Origin: Arthrobacter cupressi
GTDB lineage: Bacteria > Actinomycetota > Actinomycetes > Actinomycetales > Micrococcaceae
Direction of reading: 5' to 3'
NCBI RefSeq assembly: GCF_900099975.1
Contig: NZ_FNEI01000002.1
Location: 286,427 to 350,426 of the forward strand
Length of the DNA: 64,000 nt
This document shows positions 24,708 to 32,481 of this stretch, one piece after another. Position 1 is the first letter of the stretch, and every line of letters begins with the position of its first letter. Below the pieces are notes generated by a model that did no database searches, had not been told where the DNA came from, and worked only from the letters and a program-made list of their open reading frames with translations. A program made the position numbers and the translations under genes.

Positions 24708-26369
24708 TCAGCGCTGCGGCGTCAGCGTCTTCCGGAACAGCACGGCGCCGTTGGCGTTGCGCAGGCTCACGTTGAAGGTGTCGTCGGGTCCGAGCTCCAC
24801 GTGCCCGAAGTACTGGTTCCCGCCGTCGCGCGGGGATTCACCGGCGAAGCGGCCGGCCTTGGAGAAGACAACCTCCGGGCCGAAGGTGCCGTCCATGGCG
24901 TTCGGGCCGAAGGAGCCGGCGTTGATGGGCCCGGCCACGAACTCCCAGAAGGGATCGAAGTCCGTGAAGGCGGCCCGCTCGGGGGAGTAGTGGTGCGCGG
25001 CGCAGTAGTGCACGTCCGCTGTCAGCCAGACGGTGTTCTTCACGCCGTGCCGCTTGAAGGCGCTGAGCACGCCGGCGATCTCCAGTTCCCGGCCCAGCGG
25101 TGCGCCGTCCTCCCGGTTGGACAGGCTTTCCTGGTTCACGGGCCCATCCGGAACGATGATGCCCAGCGGGAGGTCGGCCGCGATGACCTTCCAGGTGGCC
25201 GTGGAATTCCGGACTTCGCGGATCAGCCAGTCCACCTGCTCCTGGCCCAGGATGCGGGTGGCGTAGGGTTCCTTGCCGTCCGTGTTGGGCGACTTGAAGG
25301 TGCGCATGTCCAGGCAGAAGACGTCCAGCTGCGGTCCGCGGGAGATCTTCCGGTAGATACGGGCGGGCTGGTAGCTGCCGCCGTCGAACGTTCCCGGGCG
25401 CCAGAGGGCGGCGCTGTCCGTGATCGGCATGTTCTCCTGCCAGGCCTGGCGGCCGCGCGCGGCGAGGACGTTGACGTTCCGCTCGGTGTAGCGGGCGTCG
25501 TCGATGATCTGGCCCGGGTACCAGTTGTTGTGGGTTTCGTGGTCGTCCCACTGGGCGATCACCGGGACGTCGGCGAACAGGGCCCGCATGTTCGCGTCCA
25601 TCGAGTTGTAGCGGTGCCGGCCGCGGAATTCCTTGAGGGTTTCGGCCACCTTGGAGACTTCCTCGGTGACGATGTTGCGCCACACCTGCCCGTCCTTTTC
25701 GGTGACGGTGGCGGCGATGGGGCCGTCGGCGTAGATGGTGTCGCCGGAGTGGATGAAGAAGTCGGGGCGGGTTTGGTGCATGGCCCGGTAGCCGCGCATC
25801 CCGCCGATGTCCTCGTTGATGCCCCAGCCCTGGCCGGCGGTGTCGCCGGTCCAGACGAAGCTTTGCGGTGCCGACGACGGCGCGCCGCCAGCTGCCGCCG
25901 CGGCCCCGCCGCTGCCCGGGGTGCTTCCGCCGGTGCCCGGTGCTGTGCGGAAGGTGCCCTGCTGCGTCTCGCTGATAGCGCCGCCGTCGTCCTCGAACCC
26001 GAGGGTGTAGGCGAAACGGGTGCCGGCCGGGAGCCGGTCCGCGTGGATCTTGGCGGTGAAGTCACTGGCCTCCGTGGCCCAGGGCCCGCGCAGCACGCGC
26101 GTGAAGGCCTGACGGCCGCGCAGGACCGTGCCGGCGTCGTCCACTGCGCGCAGGGTGGCGGTGATCCGGCCCTGTCCGGAGGCGCGGGACCAGAGCACGG
26201 CGGAGGAGGAAGTGACGTCTCCGCTGGCGATGCCGCTGGGCAGCGTGAGCCTATTGCGGACAAGTGCGACGCCCGAGGGCGCGGACTGTGCGATGGATGC
26301 TCCGGCACCGCCGGTGATGGCGAGGGTAGCCAGGGAGCTCTTGAGCAGGGTGCGGCGAAGGGAAGGCAG
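24708..26369 (-). CDS. phoD: Alkaline phosphatase D, Tat-exported; 5' end irregular
   Basis: A PhoD-type phosphodiesterase/phosphomonoesterase of about 553 residues. Motifs: GDTAGQGWG, the metal ligands in [10 protein letters not shown] and WDDHETHNN, and [11 protein letters not shown]. The N-terminal peptide in frame, [22 protein letters not shown], is a twin-arginine signal. This frame has no ATG, GTG or TTG ahead of it: it opens with CTG at 26369, directly after an in-frame TGA. An ATG at 26373 with a plausible GGAAAGAG upstream is one base out of frame. Either CTG is the start, or a 1-bp change has shifted the frame right after the ATG. A later GTG (26198) would delete the signal. PHO-box-like repeats upstream fit phosphate control. 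Confidence 0.8.
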   Translation of the reverse strand: MPSLRRTLLKSSLATLAITGGAGASIAQSAPSGVALVRNRLTLPSGIASGDVTSSSAVLWSRASGQGRITATLRAVDDAGTVLRGRQAFTRVLRGPWATEASDFTAKIHADRLPAGTRFAYTLGFEDDGGAISETQQGTFRTAPGTGGSTPGSGGAAAAAGGAPSSAPQSFVWTGDTAGQGWGINEDIGGMRGYRAMHQTRPDFFIHSGDTIYADGPIAATVTEKDGQVWRNIVTEEVSKVAETLKEFRGRHRYNSMDANMRALFADVPVIAQWDDHETHNNWYPGQIIDDARYTERNVNVLAARGRQAWQENMPITDSAALWRPGTFDGGSYQPARIYRKISRGPQLDVFCLDMRTFKSPNTDGKEPYATRILGQEQVDWLIREVRNSTATWKVIAADLPLGIIVPDGPVNQESLSNREDGAPLGRELEIAGVLSAFKRHGVKNTVWLTADVHYCAAHHYSPERAAFTDFDPFWEFVAGPINAGSFGPNAMDGTFGPEVVFSKAGRFAGESPRDGGNQYFGHVELGPDDTFNVSLRNANGAVLFRKTLTPQR

Positions 26370-26390
26370 TCATGGGTCCACTCTTTCCGC

Positions 26391-26423
26391 TGCCGGTGAA
26401 CGCAGGGTGGGTCAGGGGTGAAG
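26391..26423 (-). promoter_or_regulatory. PHO-box-like direct repeats upstream of phoD
   Basis: On the minus strand three consecutive 11-bp units read CTTCACCCCTG, ACCCACCCTGC and GTTCACCGGCA. They resemble the 11-bp direct-repeat units bound by PhoP in actinobacteria and end 17 bp before the phoD ATG. Confidence 0.6.
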
Positions 26424-26452
26424 GTTCCGGATCGCCTGCTCGAACGGAATGC

Positions 26453-26499
26453 TTGACGCCGCTCGAGGCTTCCGCATATTCTGAACGAACGGTCGGTAA
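26453..26499 (+). promoter_or_regulatory. paaABCDE promoter and PaaR box 4
   Basis: TTGACG (26453-26458), an 18-bp spacer and TATTCT (26477-26482) form the promoter. The 22-bp box at 26478-26499 (left half ATTCTGAACGA, right half ACGGTCGGTAA) overlaps the -10 and start. Its right half is identical to that of box 1. Confidence 0.75.
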
Positions 26500-26515
26500 A
26501 TATATAGGAGCAACC

Positions 26516-27511
26516 ATGGCATCGCAGAACCTGCAGTCTGTGCCCGCTGAGCTGTCCCCCGAAGAACAGGAACGGGAACGCGCGGGCCAGGCGTACTTTG
26601 ACCGGATCATCGCGGAGGACTCACGCATCGAACCCCGCGACTGGATGCCGGAGGCGTACCGCAAGACGCTCCTGCGGCAGGTATCCCAGCACGCGCATTC
26701 GGAGATCATCGGAATGCAGCCCGAAGCGAACTGGATCTCCCGGGCCCCCAGCCTGAAGCGCAAGGCGATCCTCATGGCCAAGGTGCAGGACGAAGCCGGC
26801 CACGGCCTCTACCTGTACTCGGCTGCCGAAACCCTGGGCCAGAGCCGCGACAAGATGATGCAGGACCTTATCGACGGCAAGGCCCGCTACTCCTCGATCT
26901 TCAACTATCCGGCGGTGACCTGGGCGGACATGGGCGCGATCGGCTGGCTCGTGGACGGCGCCGCGATCTGCAACCAGGTGCCGCTCTGCCGCGCCTCCTA
27001 CGGGCCCTACGGGCGCGCGATGGTGCGCATCTGCAAGGAGGAGTCCTTCCACCAGCGCCAGGGCTTCGAGATCCTCCTGGAACTCTCCAACGGCACGCCC
27101 GCCCAGAAGCAAATGGCCCAGGACGCCGTGAACCGCTGGTACGCGCCGGCGCTCATGATGTTCGGGCCGCCGGACGACGATTCGCCCAACTCCAAGCAGT
27201 CCATGGCCTGGAACATCAAGCGCTTCAGCAACGATGAACTCCGCAGCCGCTTCGTGGGAATGATGGTCGAGCAGGTCAGGGTCCTGGGCCTGACCCTGCC
27301 GGACCCGGATGTCCGCTTCAACGAGGAGACGAAGAAGTGGGAGCACGGGCCGCTGGACTGGAACGAATTCAAGGACGTCCTGGCCGGCAAGGGCCCCTGC
27401 AACGCGCAGCGCATGGAACGCCGCCGCCAGGCACACGAAGACGGTGCCTGGGTCCGCGAAGCCGCCGCAGCCTACGCCGCCAAGCAAGCACAGAAGGAAC
27501 ACGCAGCATGA
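26516..27511 (+). CDS. paaA: Phenylacetyl-CoA 1,2-epoxidase, catalytic subunit
   Basis: A 331-residue diiron oxygenase subunit that adds one oxygen to the ring of phenylacetyl-CoA. Ferritin-like iron ligands are in [13 protein letters not shown] and [13 protein letters not shown] (two E-x-x-H motifs). ATG 26516 follows TAGGAG by 5 nt; the frame is open further upstream but that part is not coding. It heads the paaABCDE-G operon, with 4-bp overlaps to paaB, paaC and paaD. The promoter carries PaaR box 4. Confidence 0.96.
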   Translation: MASQNLQSVPAELSPEEQERERAGQAYFDRIIAEDSRIEPRDWMPEAYRKTLLRQVSQHAHSEIIGMQPEANWISRAPSLKRKAILMAKVQDEAGHGLYLYSAAETLGQSRDKMMQDLIDGKARYSSIFNYPAVTWADMGAIGWLVDGAAICNQVPLCRASYGPYGRAMVRICKEESFHQRQGFEILLELSNGTPAQKQMAQDAVNRWYAPALMMFGPPDDDSPNSKQSMAWNIKRFSNDELRSRFVGMMVEQVRVLGLTLPDPDVRFNEETKKWEHGPLDWNEFKDVLAGKGPCNAQRMERRRQAHEDGAWVREAAAAYAAKQAQKEHAA

Positions 27512-27819
27512 GCAACCCAACCGAGACCCACTCCAAGGAAACGCCCTGGCCCCTCTGGGAAGTTTTCGTGCGCTCCAGCCGCGGCCTCTCCCACGTGCAT
27601 GCCGGCTCGCTGCACGCTCCCGACGCCGTGATGGCGCTGCGCAACGCCCGAGACCTGTACACCCGCCGCAACGAAGGCGTTTCCATCTGGGTGGTCCCGG
27701 CGGACGCGATCTCCTCCAGCGACCCTGATTCGAAGGGTTCCTTCTTCGAGTCCCCGCAGGGCAAGGACTACCGCCACGCCACCTACTACACCAAGAGCGA
27801 AGGCGTGAAGCACCTGTGA
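27508..27819 (+). CDS. paaB: Phenylacetyl-CoA 1,2-epoxidase subunit B
   Basis: A 103-residue subunit needed for epoxidase function; it helps assemble the PaaA-PaaC core into a larger complex. The sequence [26 protein letters not shown] is the family hallmark, and [15 protein letters not shown] closes it. It starts in the stop of paaA (ATGA) and its own stop overlaps paaC (GTGA), so subunit synthesis is coupled. Length matches the family. Confidence 0.95.
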   Translation: MSNPTETHSKETPWPLWEVFVRSSRGLSHVHAGSLHAPDAVMALRNARDLYTRRNEGVSIWVVPADAISSSDPDSKGSFFESPQGKDYRHATYYTKSEGVKHL

Positions 27820-28763
27820 CAAGCGAACACACCACCGACTTCGCACTCGAAGGCCACGGCGACATCTCCGTGGGCGTGTCCGGTGCAGGCGCCTCCGGCG
27901 ACGGCTCGGCCAGCGCCACCCGCATCACCCCCGGCAACGCCCTGCGCCCGGAGGACATCGCACTCGAGGTGCGCCGCGGCACTGCCAAGCCCGGGGAATA
28001 CGCCGCCGAATACGCGCTCCGCCTGGGCGACGACGCCCTGGTCCTGGCGCAGCGCCTTGGCCACTGGATCTCCCGCGCCCCCGAACTCGAGGAGGACATC
28101 GCCCTGGGCAACATCGCCCTGGACCAGTTGGGCCACGCCCGCTCCTTCCTCACCTACGCGGGCGCGTACTGGGACAAGAGCGAAGACGATCTTGCCTACT
28201 TCCGCCGCGAACCCGAATTCCGTTCGGCGCACTTGTTCGAACAGCCCAACGGGGATTTCGCCGCCACCATCGCCCGGCAGTTCATCGTGAGCTACTACCA
28301 GTTCGAGCTCTACAAGCGTCTGCTGGATTCCACGGATGCCACCATTGCCGCGATCGCAGCCAAGGCCCTCAAGGAAGTGGACTACCACCGCGACCACAGC
28401 GCCCAGTGGGTGCTTCGCCTGTCCGGCGGCACGGAGGAATCCCGGCGCCGCCTCATCCACGGATTCAGGCTGCTGTGGCCCTATGTCGACGAACTCTTCG
28501 AAGACGACGAGCTCACCGCACGCCTCGCCGAAGCCGGCACCGGCGTCCAGCCATCCACCCTGCGCGAGGACTTCGACCGCCTCAGCGGCGAACTCCTGGC
28601 CGAGGCCGGGCTGACGGACGACGCCGCCGACGGCGGACTCGGCCTGGACCGCATCCCGCAGTCCCTGGGCGGCGGCCGGCGCGGCAAGCACTCCGAACAC
28701 CTGGGTTACCTGCTGGCCGAAATGCAGGTGCTGGCCCGCGAACACCCCGGGGCAAGCTGGTGA
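27816..28763 (+). CDS. paaC: Phenylacetyl-CoA 1,2-epoxidase, structural subunit C
   Basis: A 315-residue non-catalytic partner of PaaA with the same ferritin-like fold but no full iron site. The N-terminal 45 residues (Gly/Ser/Ala-rich) are an extension; the conserved part starts near ALRLGDDALVLAQRLGHWISRAPELEEDIAL. Family segments NIALDQLGHARSFLTYAG and KEVDYHRDHSAQWVLRLSGGT are present. GTG 27816 is set by the 4-bp overlap with paaB. Its stop overlaps paaD. Confidence 0.94.
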   Translation: MTSEHTTDFALEGHGDISVGVSGAGASGDGSASATRITPGNALRPEDIALEVRRGTAKPGEYAAEYALRLGDDALVLAQRLGHWISRAPELEEDIALGNIALDQLGHARSFLTYAGAYWDKSEDDLAYFRREPEFRSAHLFEQPNGDFAATIARQFIVSYYQFELYKRLLDSTDATIAAIAAKALKEVDYHRDHSAQWVLRLSGGTEESRRRLIHGFRLLWPYVDELFEDDELTARLAEAGTGVQPSTLREDFDRLSGELLAEAGLTDDAADGGLGLDRIPQSLGGGRRGKHSEHLGYLLAEMQVLAREHPGASW

Positions 28764-29296
28764 CCGCCGTGGCAACCAAGCCGATGACGTCCGCGGGGCA
28801 GCGCAGCGCTGCCGAACAGCAGGCCTGGGCGCTCGCCGCCACGGTCTGCGACCCGGAGATCCCCGTGCTCACCATCGAGGACCTGGGGATCCTCCGCGCG
28901 GTGCGGCTTGTGGATGGCAGGGTCGAGGTCACCATCACGCCCACCTACTCGGGCTGCCCGGCGATGGATGCGATCAGGGACGACATCCAGGCCGTGTTCG
29001 CCAAGGCCGGTTACGGCGAGGTGGGCGTGAACCTGGTGCTGGCCCCGGCCTGGACCACGGACTGGATGAGCGAAATCGGCAAGGCGAAGCTGCGGGAGTA
29101 CGGCATCGCGCCGCCGTCGGGCTCTTCCCGGGCGGGCGGACACTCCGGTCCCGTGCGGCTGAGCCTGGCGGTCAAATGCCCGCAGTGCTCCTCGCTGAAC
29201 ACCAAGGAACTGACCCGCTTCGGCTCCACCTCCTGCAAGGCGCTATACGTCTGCCAGGACTGCAAGGAACCGTTCGACTACTTCAAAGTCCTCTAA
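28760..29296 (+). CDS. paaD: Phenylacetyl-CoA epoxidase maturation protein
   Basis: A 178-residue DUF59/MIP18-type protein thought to help mature the iron centres of the epoxidase system. The DUF59 part (about 25-125) has CDPEIPVLTIEDLGILRAV and the conserved Cys in TYSGCPAMDAI. The C-terminal tail carries four Cys (KCPQCSS and VCQDC) that should bind zinc. GTG 28760 gives the 4-bp overlap with paaC; GTG 28772 is an alternative. paaE follows after 9 bp. Confidence 0.93.
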   Translation: MTAVATKPMTSAGQRSAAEQQAWALAATVCDPEIPVLTIEDLGILRAVRLVDGRVEVTITPTYSGCPAMDAIRDDIQAVFAKAGYGEVGVNLVLAPAWTTDWMSEIGKAKLREYGIAPPSGSSRAGGHSGPVRLSLAVKCPQCSSLNTKELTRFGSTSCKALYVCQDCKEPFDYFKVL

Positions 29297-29305
29297 GGAA
29301 GCCAG

Positions 29306-30511
29306 ATGACCACCGAAACCCCCACGGCCAGCCGCCGTCGAGCGTCCTTCCACAGCCTCGCCGTCTCCGAGGTGCGGCGCCTGACCGAGGACGCCATCGA
29401 AGTCACCTTCGCCGTCCCGGCGGAACTGGCAGGACAGTACGACTACCTGCCCGGCCAGTACGTGGCCCTGCGCACCACGCTCCCGGACGAGTCCGGCGAA
29501 CCGCACGAAGTCCGCCGCAGCTACTCCATCTGCGCAGAGCCGCGCAGCTTCGGGGACGGCAGCAGCGAAATCCGGGTGGCCATCAAGAAGGACCTGGGCG
29601 GCATCTTTTCCACGTGGGCCAACGCCGAGCTCAAGGCGGGCGACACCCTGGACGTGATGAGCCCGCAGGGCGCGTTCATCTCCAAGCACGGCAAGGACGG
29701 CTCCACCGTGCAGCACAACGTGATGAATTCCATGAACCACCCGGAGGAACTCGCCGGTGACGCAGGCTCGTTCGTGGCCATCGCCGCCGGATCCGGCATC
29801 ACCCCGGTGATCGCGATCGCGCGGACCCTGCTGGCCGCCAACCCGGAGACCCGCTTCGACCTGATTTACGCCAACAAGGCCGCCATGGACGTCATGTTCC
29901 TCGAGGAACTGGCGGACCTGAAGGACAAGTACCCGTCCCGCCTGGCCCTGCACCACGTGCTGTCCCGCGAGCAGCGGATCGCCCCGCTCATGACGGGCCG
30001 GATCGATTCCGAGAAGCTGCAGGCCCTGCTGTCCTCCGCCATCCACGCCGAGGACATCGACGAATGGTTCCTCTGCGGGCCGTTCGAGCTGGTGCAACTG
30101 TGCCGCGACACCCTGGCCGCACGCGGCGTGGCGCCCGAACACGTCCGTTTCGAGCTGTTCACCACCGGCCGTCCGGACCGTCCCGAGGGCAACGCGGGCC
30201 GTCCCGTGATTGCGGACGAATCCGAGGACACCTTCAAGATCACCTTCAAGCTGGACGGCCTCACCGGCGACGTCGCGAGCCCCACCCACGCCCGCGAGTC
30301 CATCCTCAACGCCGCGCTGCGCGTCCGCCCGGACGTGCCCTTCGCCTGCGCCGGCGGGGTCTGCGGCACCTGCCGTGCCAAGGTGGTCAGCGGCACCGTC
30401 ACCATGGACGAAAACTACGCGCTGGAGCAGGATGAGCTGGACAAGGGCTACGTCCTGACCTGCCAGGCCCACCCGACCAGCGAGAACGTCACCCTCGACT
30501 TCGACGTCTAA
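29306..30511 (+). CDS. paaE: Phenylacetyl-CoA epoxidase reductase subunit
   Basis: A 401-residue NAD(P)H reductase that feeds electrons to the PaaA diiron centre. The order is FAD domain (RRSYSICAEP), NAD(P) domain (GSGITPVIAIARTLLAANP and EWFLCGPFELVQ) and a C-terminal plant-type 2Fe-2S ferredoxin domain with CAGGVCGTCRAK and the distal Cys in VLTCQAHP. AAGGAAG precedes the ATG. All four iron-sulfur Cys residues are present. Confidence 0.95.
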   Translation: MTTETPTASRRRASFHSLAVSEVRRLTEDAIEVTFAVPAELAGQYDYLPGQYVALRTTLPDESGEPHEVRRSYSICAEPRSFGDGSSEIRVAIKKDLGGIFSTWANAELKAGDTLDVMSPQGAFISKHGKDGSTVQHNVMNSMNHPEELAGDAGSFVAIAAGSGITPVIAIARTLLAANPETRFDLIYANKAAMDVMFLEELADLKDKYPSRLALHHVLSREQRIAPLMTGRIDSEKLQALLSSAIHAEDIDEWFLCGPFELVQLCRDTLAARGVAPEHVRFELFTTGRPDRPEGNAGRPVIADESEDTFKITFKLDGLTGDVASPTHARESILNAALRVRPDVPFACAGGVCGTCRAKVVSGTVTMDENYALEQDELDKGYVLTCQAHPTSENVTLDFDV

Positions 30512-30546
30512 GCAAGTCCGCCCACCGACAGCCAAGGAACCGAAGC

Positions 30547-31326
30547 ATGATTGAGCTCTCCATCGCCGGCGGGATCGCCGAGATCGTCCTGAACGCACCC
30601 CAGAAGCTGAACTCCCTCAACGAGGAGGCGCTCGCCGAACTGGACAGGGCGTACGACGACGCCGCTGCCGCCGCCGCCCGCGGGGAGGTGCGGGCGCTGC
30701 TCCTGCGGGGAGAGGGCCGCGCGTTCTGCGCCGGGCGCGACATCGCCGGTGTGACCCCGGAGAGCGATGACGCGCAGGCCTACCTCGGGGGACTGGTGGA
30801 GCCGCTGCTGAAGAAGATGGCGGCCTTCCCGGCGCCCACCTTCGCGGCGGCGCACGGGGCCTGCCTCGGCGTCGGGCTCGGACTGCTGCTGGCCACGGAC
30901 GTGGTCTACGTGGCGGAGAACGCCAAGTTCGGCTCGCCTTTCGCCAAGCTGGGCGCCACCCTGGACTCCGGCGGCCACTGGTACTTCACCGAGCGGCTGG
31001 GCATGCACCGCACGCTGGACCTGATCTACACGGCCGACCTCATGGACGGCAGTGAGGCGGTGGCCCAGGGCCTCTTCAGCCGGGCCATGCCTGACGATTC
31101 GCTGCTGTCCGTGACCCGGGCCATCGTGGAGCGGGTGGCTACAGGCGCCACGGGTGCGTTCAATGCCAGCAAGGAGCTCGTGGCGCACATCCGCGACCAG
31201 CGGCTGGGACTCTGGGCCTCGATGGCCGAGGAGAACACCGAACAGGCCCGGCTGTGCAAGAGTGAGGACTACGCGGAAGGCTTCCGCGCCTTCCAGGAGA
31301 AGCGGGCCCCGGTCTTCAAGGGCTGA
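30547..31326 (+). CDS. paaG: 1,2-epoxyphenylacetyl-CoA isomerase (crotonase fold)
   Basis: A 259-residue crotonase that converts the ring epoxide to oxepin-CoA. Oxyanion-hole segments are RAFCAGRDIAG and HGACLGVGLGLLLATD. The aspartate in ATLDSGGHW matches the catalytic Asp of E. coli PaaG, and the C-terminal EDYAEGFRAFQEKRAPVFKG is family-like. Compared with the PaaF-like protein at 9369 it has Asp rather than Glu at the key position, which supports this split of roles. It is the last gene of the operon, followed by a terminator. Confidence 0.87.
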   Translation: MIELSIAGGIAEIVLNAPQKLNSLNEEALAELDRAYDDAAAAAARGEVRALLLRGEGRAFCAGRDIAGVTPESDDAQAYLGGLVEPLLKKMAAFPAPTFAAAHGACLGVGLGLLLATDVVYVAENAKFGSPFAKLGATLDSGGHWYFTERLGMHRTLDLIYTADLMDGSEAVAQGLFSRAMPDDSLLSVTRAIVERVATGATGAFNASKELVAHIRDQRLGLWASMAEENTEQARLCKSEDYAEGFRAFQEKRAPVFKG

Positions 31327-31335
31327 GGTACGGCG

Positions 31336-31374
31336 AAGGCTCCGGCGTTCCAATTCGGAATCACCCGGAGCCTT
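31336..31374. terminator. Terminator after the paaABCDE-G operon
   Basis: AAGGCTCCGG (31336-31345) pairs with CCGGAGCCTT (31365-31374); an inner TTCC/GGAA pair extends the stem. It stands between convergent genes. Confidence 0.8.
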
Positions 31375-31409
31375 GCCTGTGCGCAGGACTTACCTCCTGA
31401 GGTTTTGAT

Positions 31410-31967
31410 TTAGCAGCTGAGCGTCACCGGGCTTGTCAGGCCGTTCGGGTCCGACTTCGAGCAGCTGAAGATCACCGTTCCAACGGGCTGTTCGATCACC
31501 AGGGAAATCGACGTCACTGTCAAGACCGGATTCACGCCCGCCCAGTTGCTGTTCGGGCATCCGGCCTGTGCCGCTGTCACCGTGCCAGGGGCCGACAATA
31601 CTGCCGGATTGGTGTTCAACGTCAGGTTTCCGTTCTTGATGGCGTCGCTGTCGATCAGCGTCGGCGCCACCGCCGGACCGATCAGGACCTTGTTCTGTCC
31701 GGGTGCGACGTTTCCGCCTTGGTTCTTGCACTGATAGACGGCGAAGCCGGAAACGCTGACGGTGGCGAGAAGGTCGTCGTTTCCGAGTCCGGCGAGGACC
31801 GCCCGACAGGTGGTGGTTGCTGTGGAACCGCTGAAACTCACGGTACAGACGGGCTCACCGCCCTTTTTGAAGTGCGGGCTGGCTGCCTGGGCCGCCGACA
31901 CTCCGGCTGTGAATACGAGCAGGAACGCTGCGCACAGCATGAAGAATTGCTTGAGGATCTTGTTCAT
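31410..31967 (-). CDS. Secreted protein of unknown function
   Basis: A 185-residue exported protein. The signal peptide is clear (KQFFMLCAAFLLVFTAGVSAAQA, split here by its h-region, cleavage near AQA-AS). The mature part is Ser/Thr/Asn/Val-rich and looks all-beta, with six Cys residues (PVCTV, TTCRAV, YQCKN, GCPNS, FSCSK and a terminal SC) that could form three disulfides. No domain was recognised. ATG 31967 is chosen because AAAGG lies upstream and longer starts precede the signal. Codon use is less GC-biased than in its neighbours. It may be a surface adhesin or matrix protein; that is a guess. Confidence 0.72.
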   Translation of the reverse strand: MNKILKQFFMLCAAFLLVFTAGVSAAQAASPHFKKGGEPVCTVSFSGSTATTTCRAVLAGLGNDDLLATVSVSGFAVYQCKNQGGNVAPGQNKVLIGPAVAPTLIDSDAIKNGNLTLNTNPAVLSAPGTVTAAQAGCPNSNWAGVNPVLTVTSISLVIEQPVGTVIFSCSKSDPNGLTSPVTLSC

Positions 31968-32481
31968 GATTTGACCTTTGGAGCCATTGTCCCGCCACGC
32001 GAACGTGGCGCTCCATGTCGGACAGCGACTGTGGCGTCGTTGTCCGACCTCAGTCCGCTGCCCCCCAGAAACATGGGCAAAACGGGGGCGGAATCCAAAG
32101 TTTCCGCGCCCTCCTCGGGGCGGCATCGTCGGCTCCGACGCGACGGGAGCGTCCGGTGCCGGTTCAAGGCTACGCCTCTGCTGTAGGTCCCGGAAGACGC
32201 CGCAGCCCGCGAAAAATCGCCGCTGCGCCGCCGTTCCAATTCCCTGCGAGTCGGAGACCTGGGACGTTTCCTAGCCGCGGAAGTAATGGTTCCGGACCGG
32301 TTGTTGGTGGGGGGTCGATGTGGGGTGGCGGGATGAACCAGGGGATGCCAGTGCTGACCTTGACCGCCTTGAACCCGCCGCCGCGACCTCTACCTGATGC
32401 ACGACATGTAGGCACAGTTCGCGGTCCTGCGGCAGAAGGCGGTCACTCCGGCGTACCCGAACGGCTGGCGGCGGTTCAGTC
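31968..32481. other. 514-bp region without a convincing gene
   Basis: It holds a CGCCACG/CGTGGCG hairpin (31993-32010) and a larger inverted repeat, GTCGGACA (32017-32024) with TGTCCGAC (32041-32048). From 32374 to 32481 a plus-strand reading gives two short peptides joined across a stop (RDLYLMHDM, then AQFAVLRQKAVTPAYPNGW), which may be the decayed end of a gene. No start or SD goes with it. Base composition is uneven. Confidence 0.45.
32017..32048. repeat. Inverted repeat upstream of the secreted protein gene
   Basis: Perfect 8-bp outer arms and a nearly paired 5-bp inner stem close on a 6-nt loop. It is about 50-80 bp upstream of ATG 31967 and could be a leader hairpin or a terminator for upstream transcription. 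Confidence 0.5.

Noticed and set aside
26251..26781. Minus-strand frame starting upstream of phoD and including ATG 26373
   Set aside because: It reads through the PaaR box and the start of paaA and gives no recognisable protein. Only the ATG itself is relevant to phoD.
32170..32415. 81-residue minus-strand frame in the intergenic region
   Set aside because: No SD, no domain and a Pro/Gly/Arg-biased composition.
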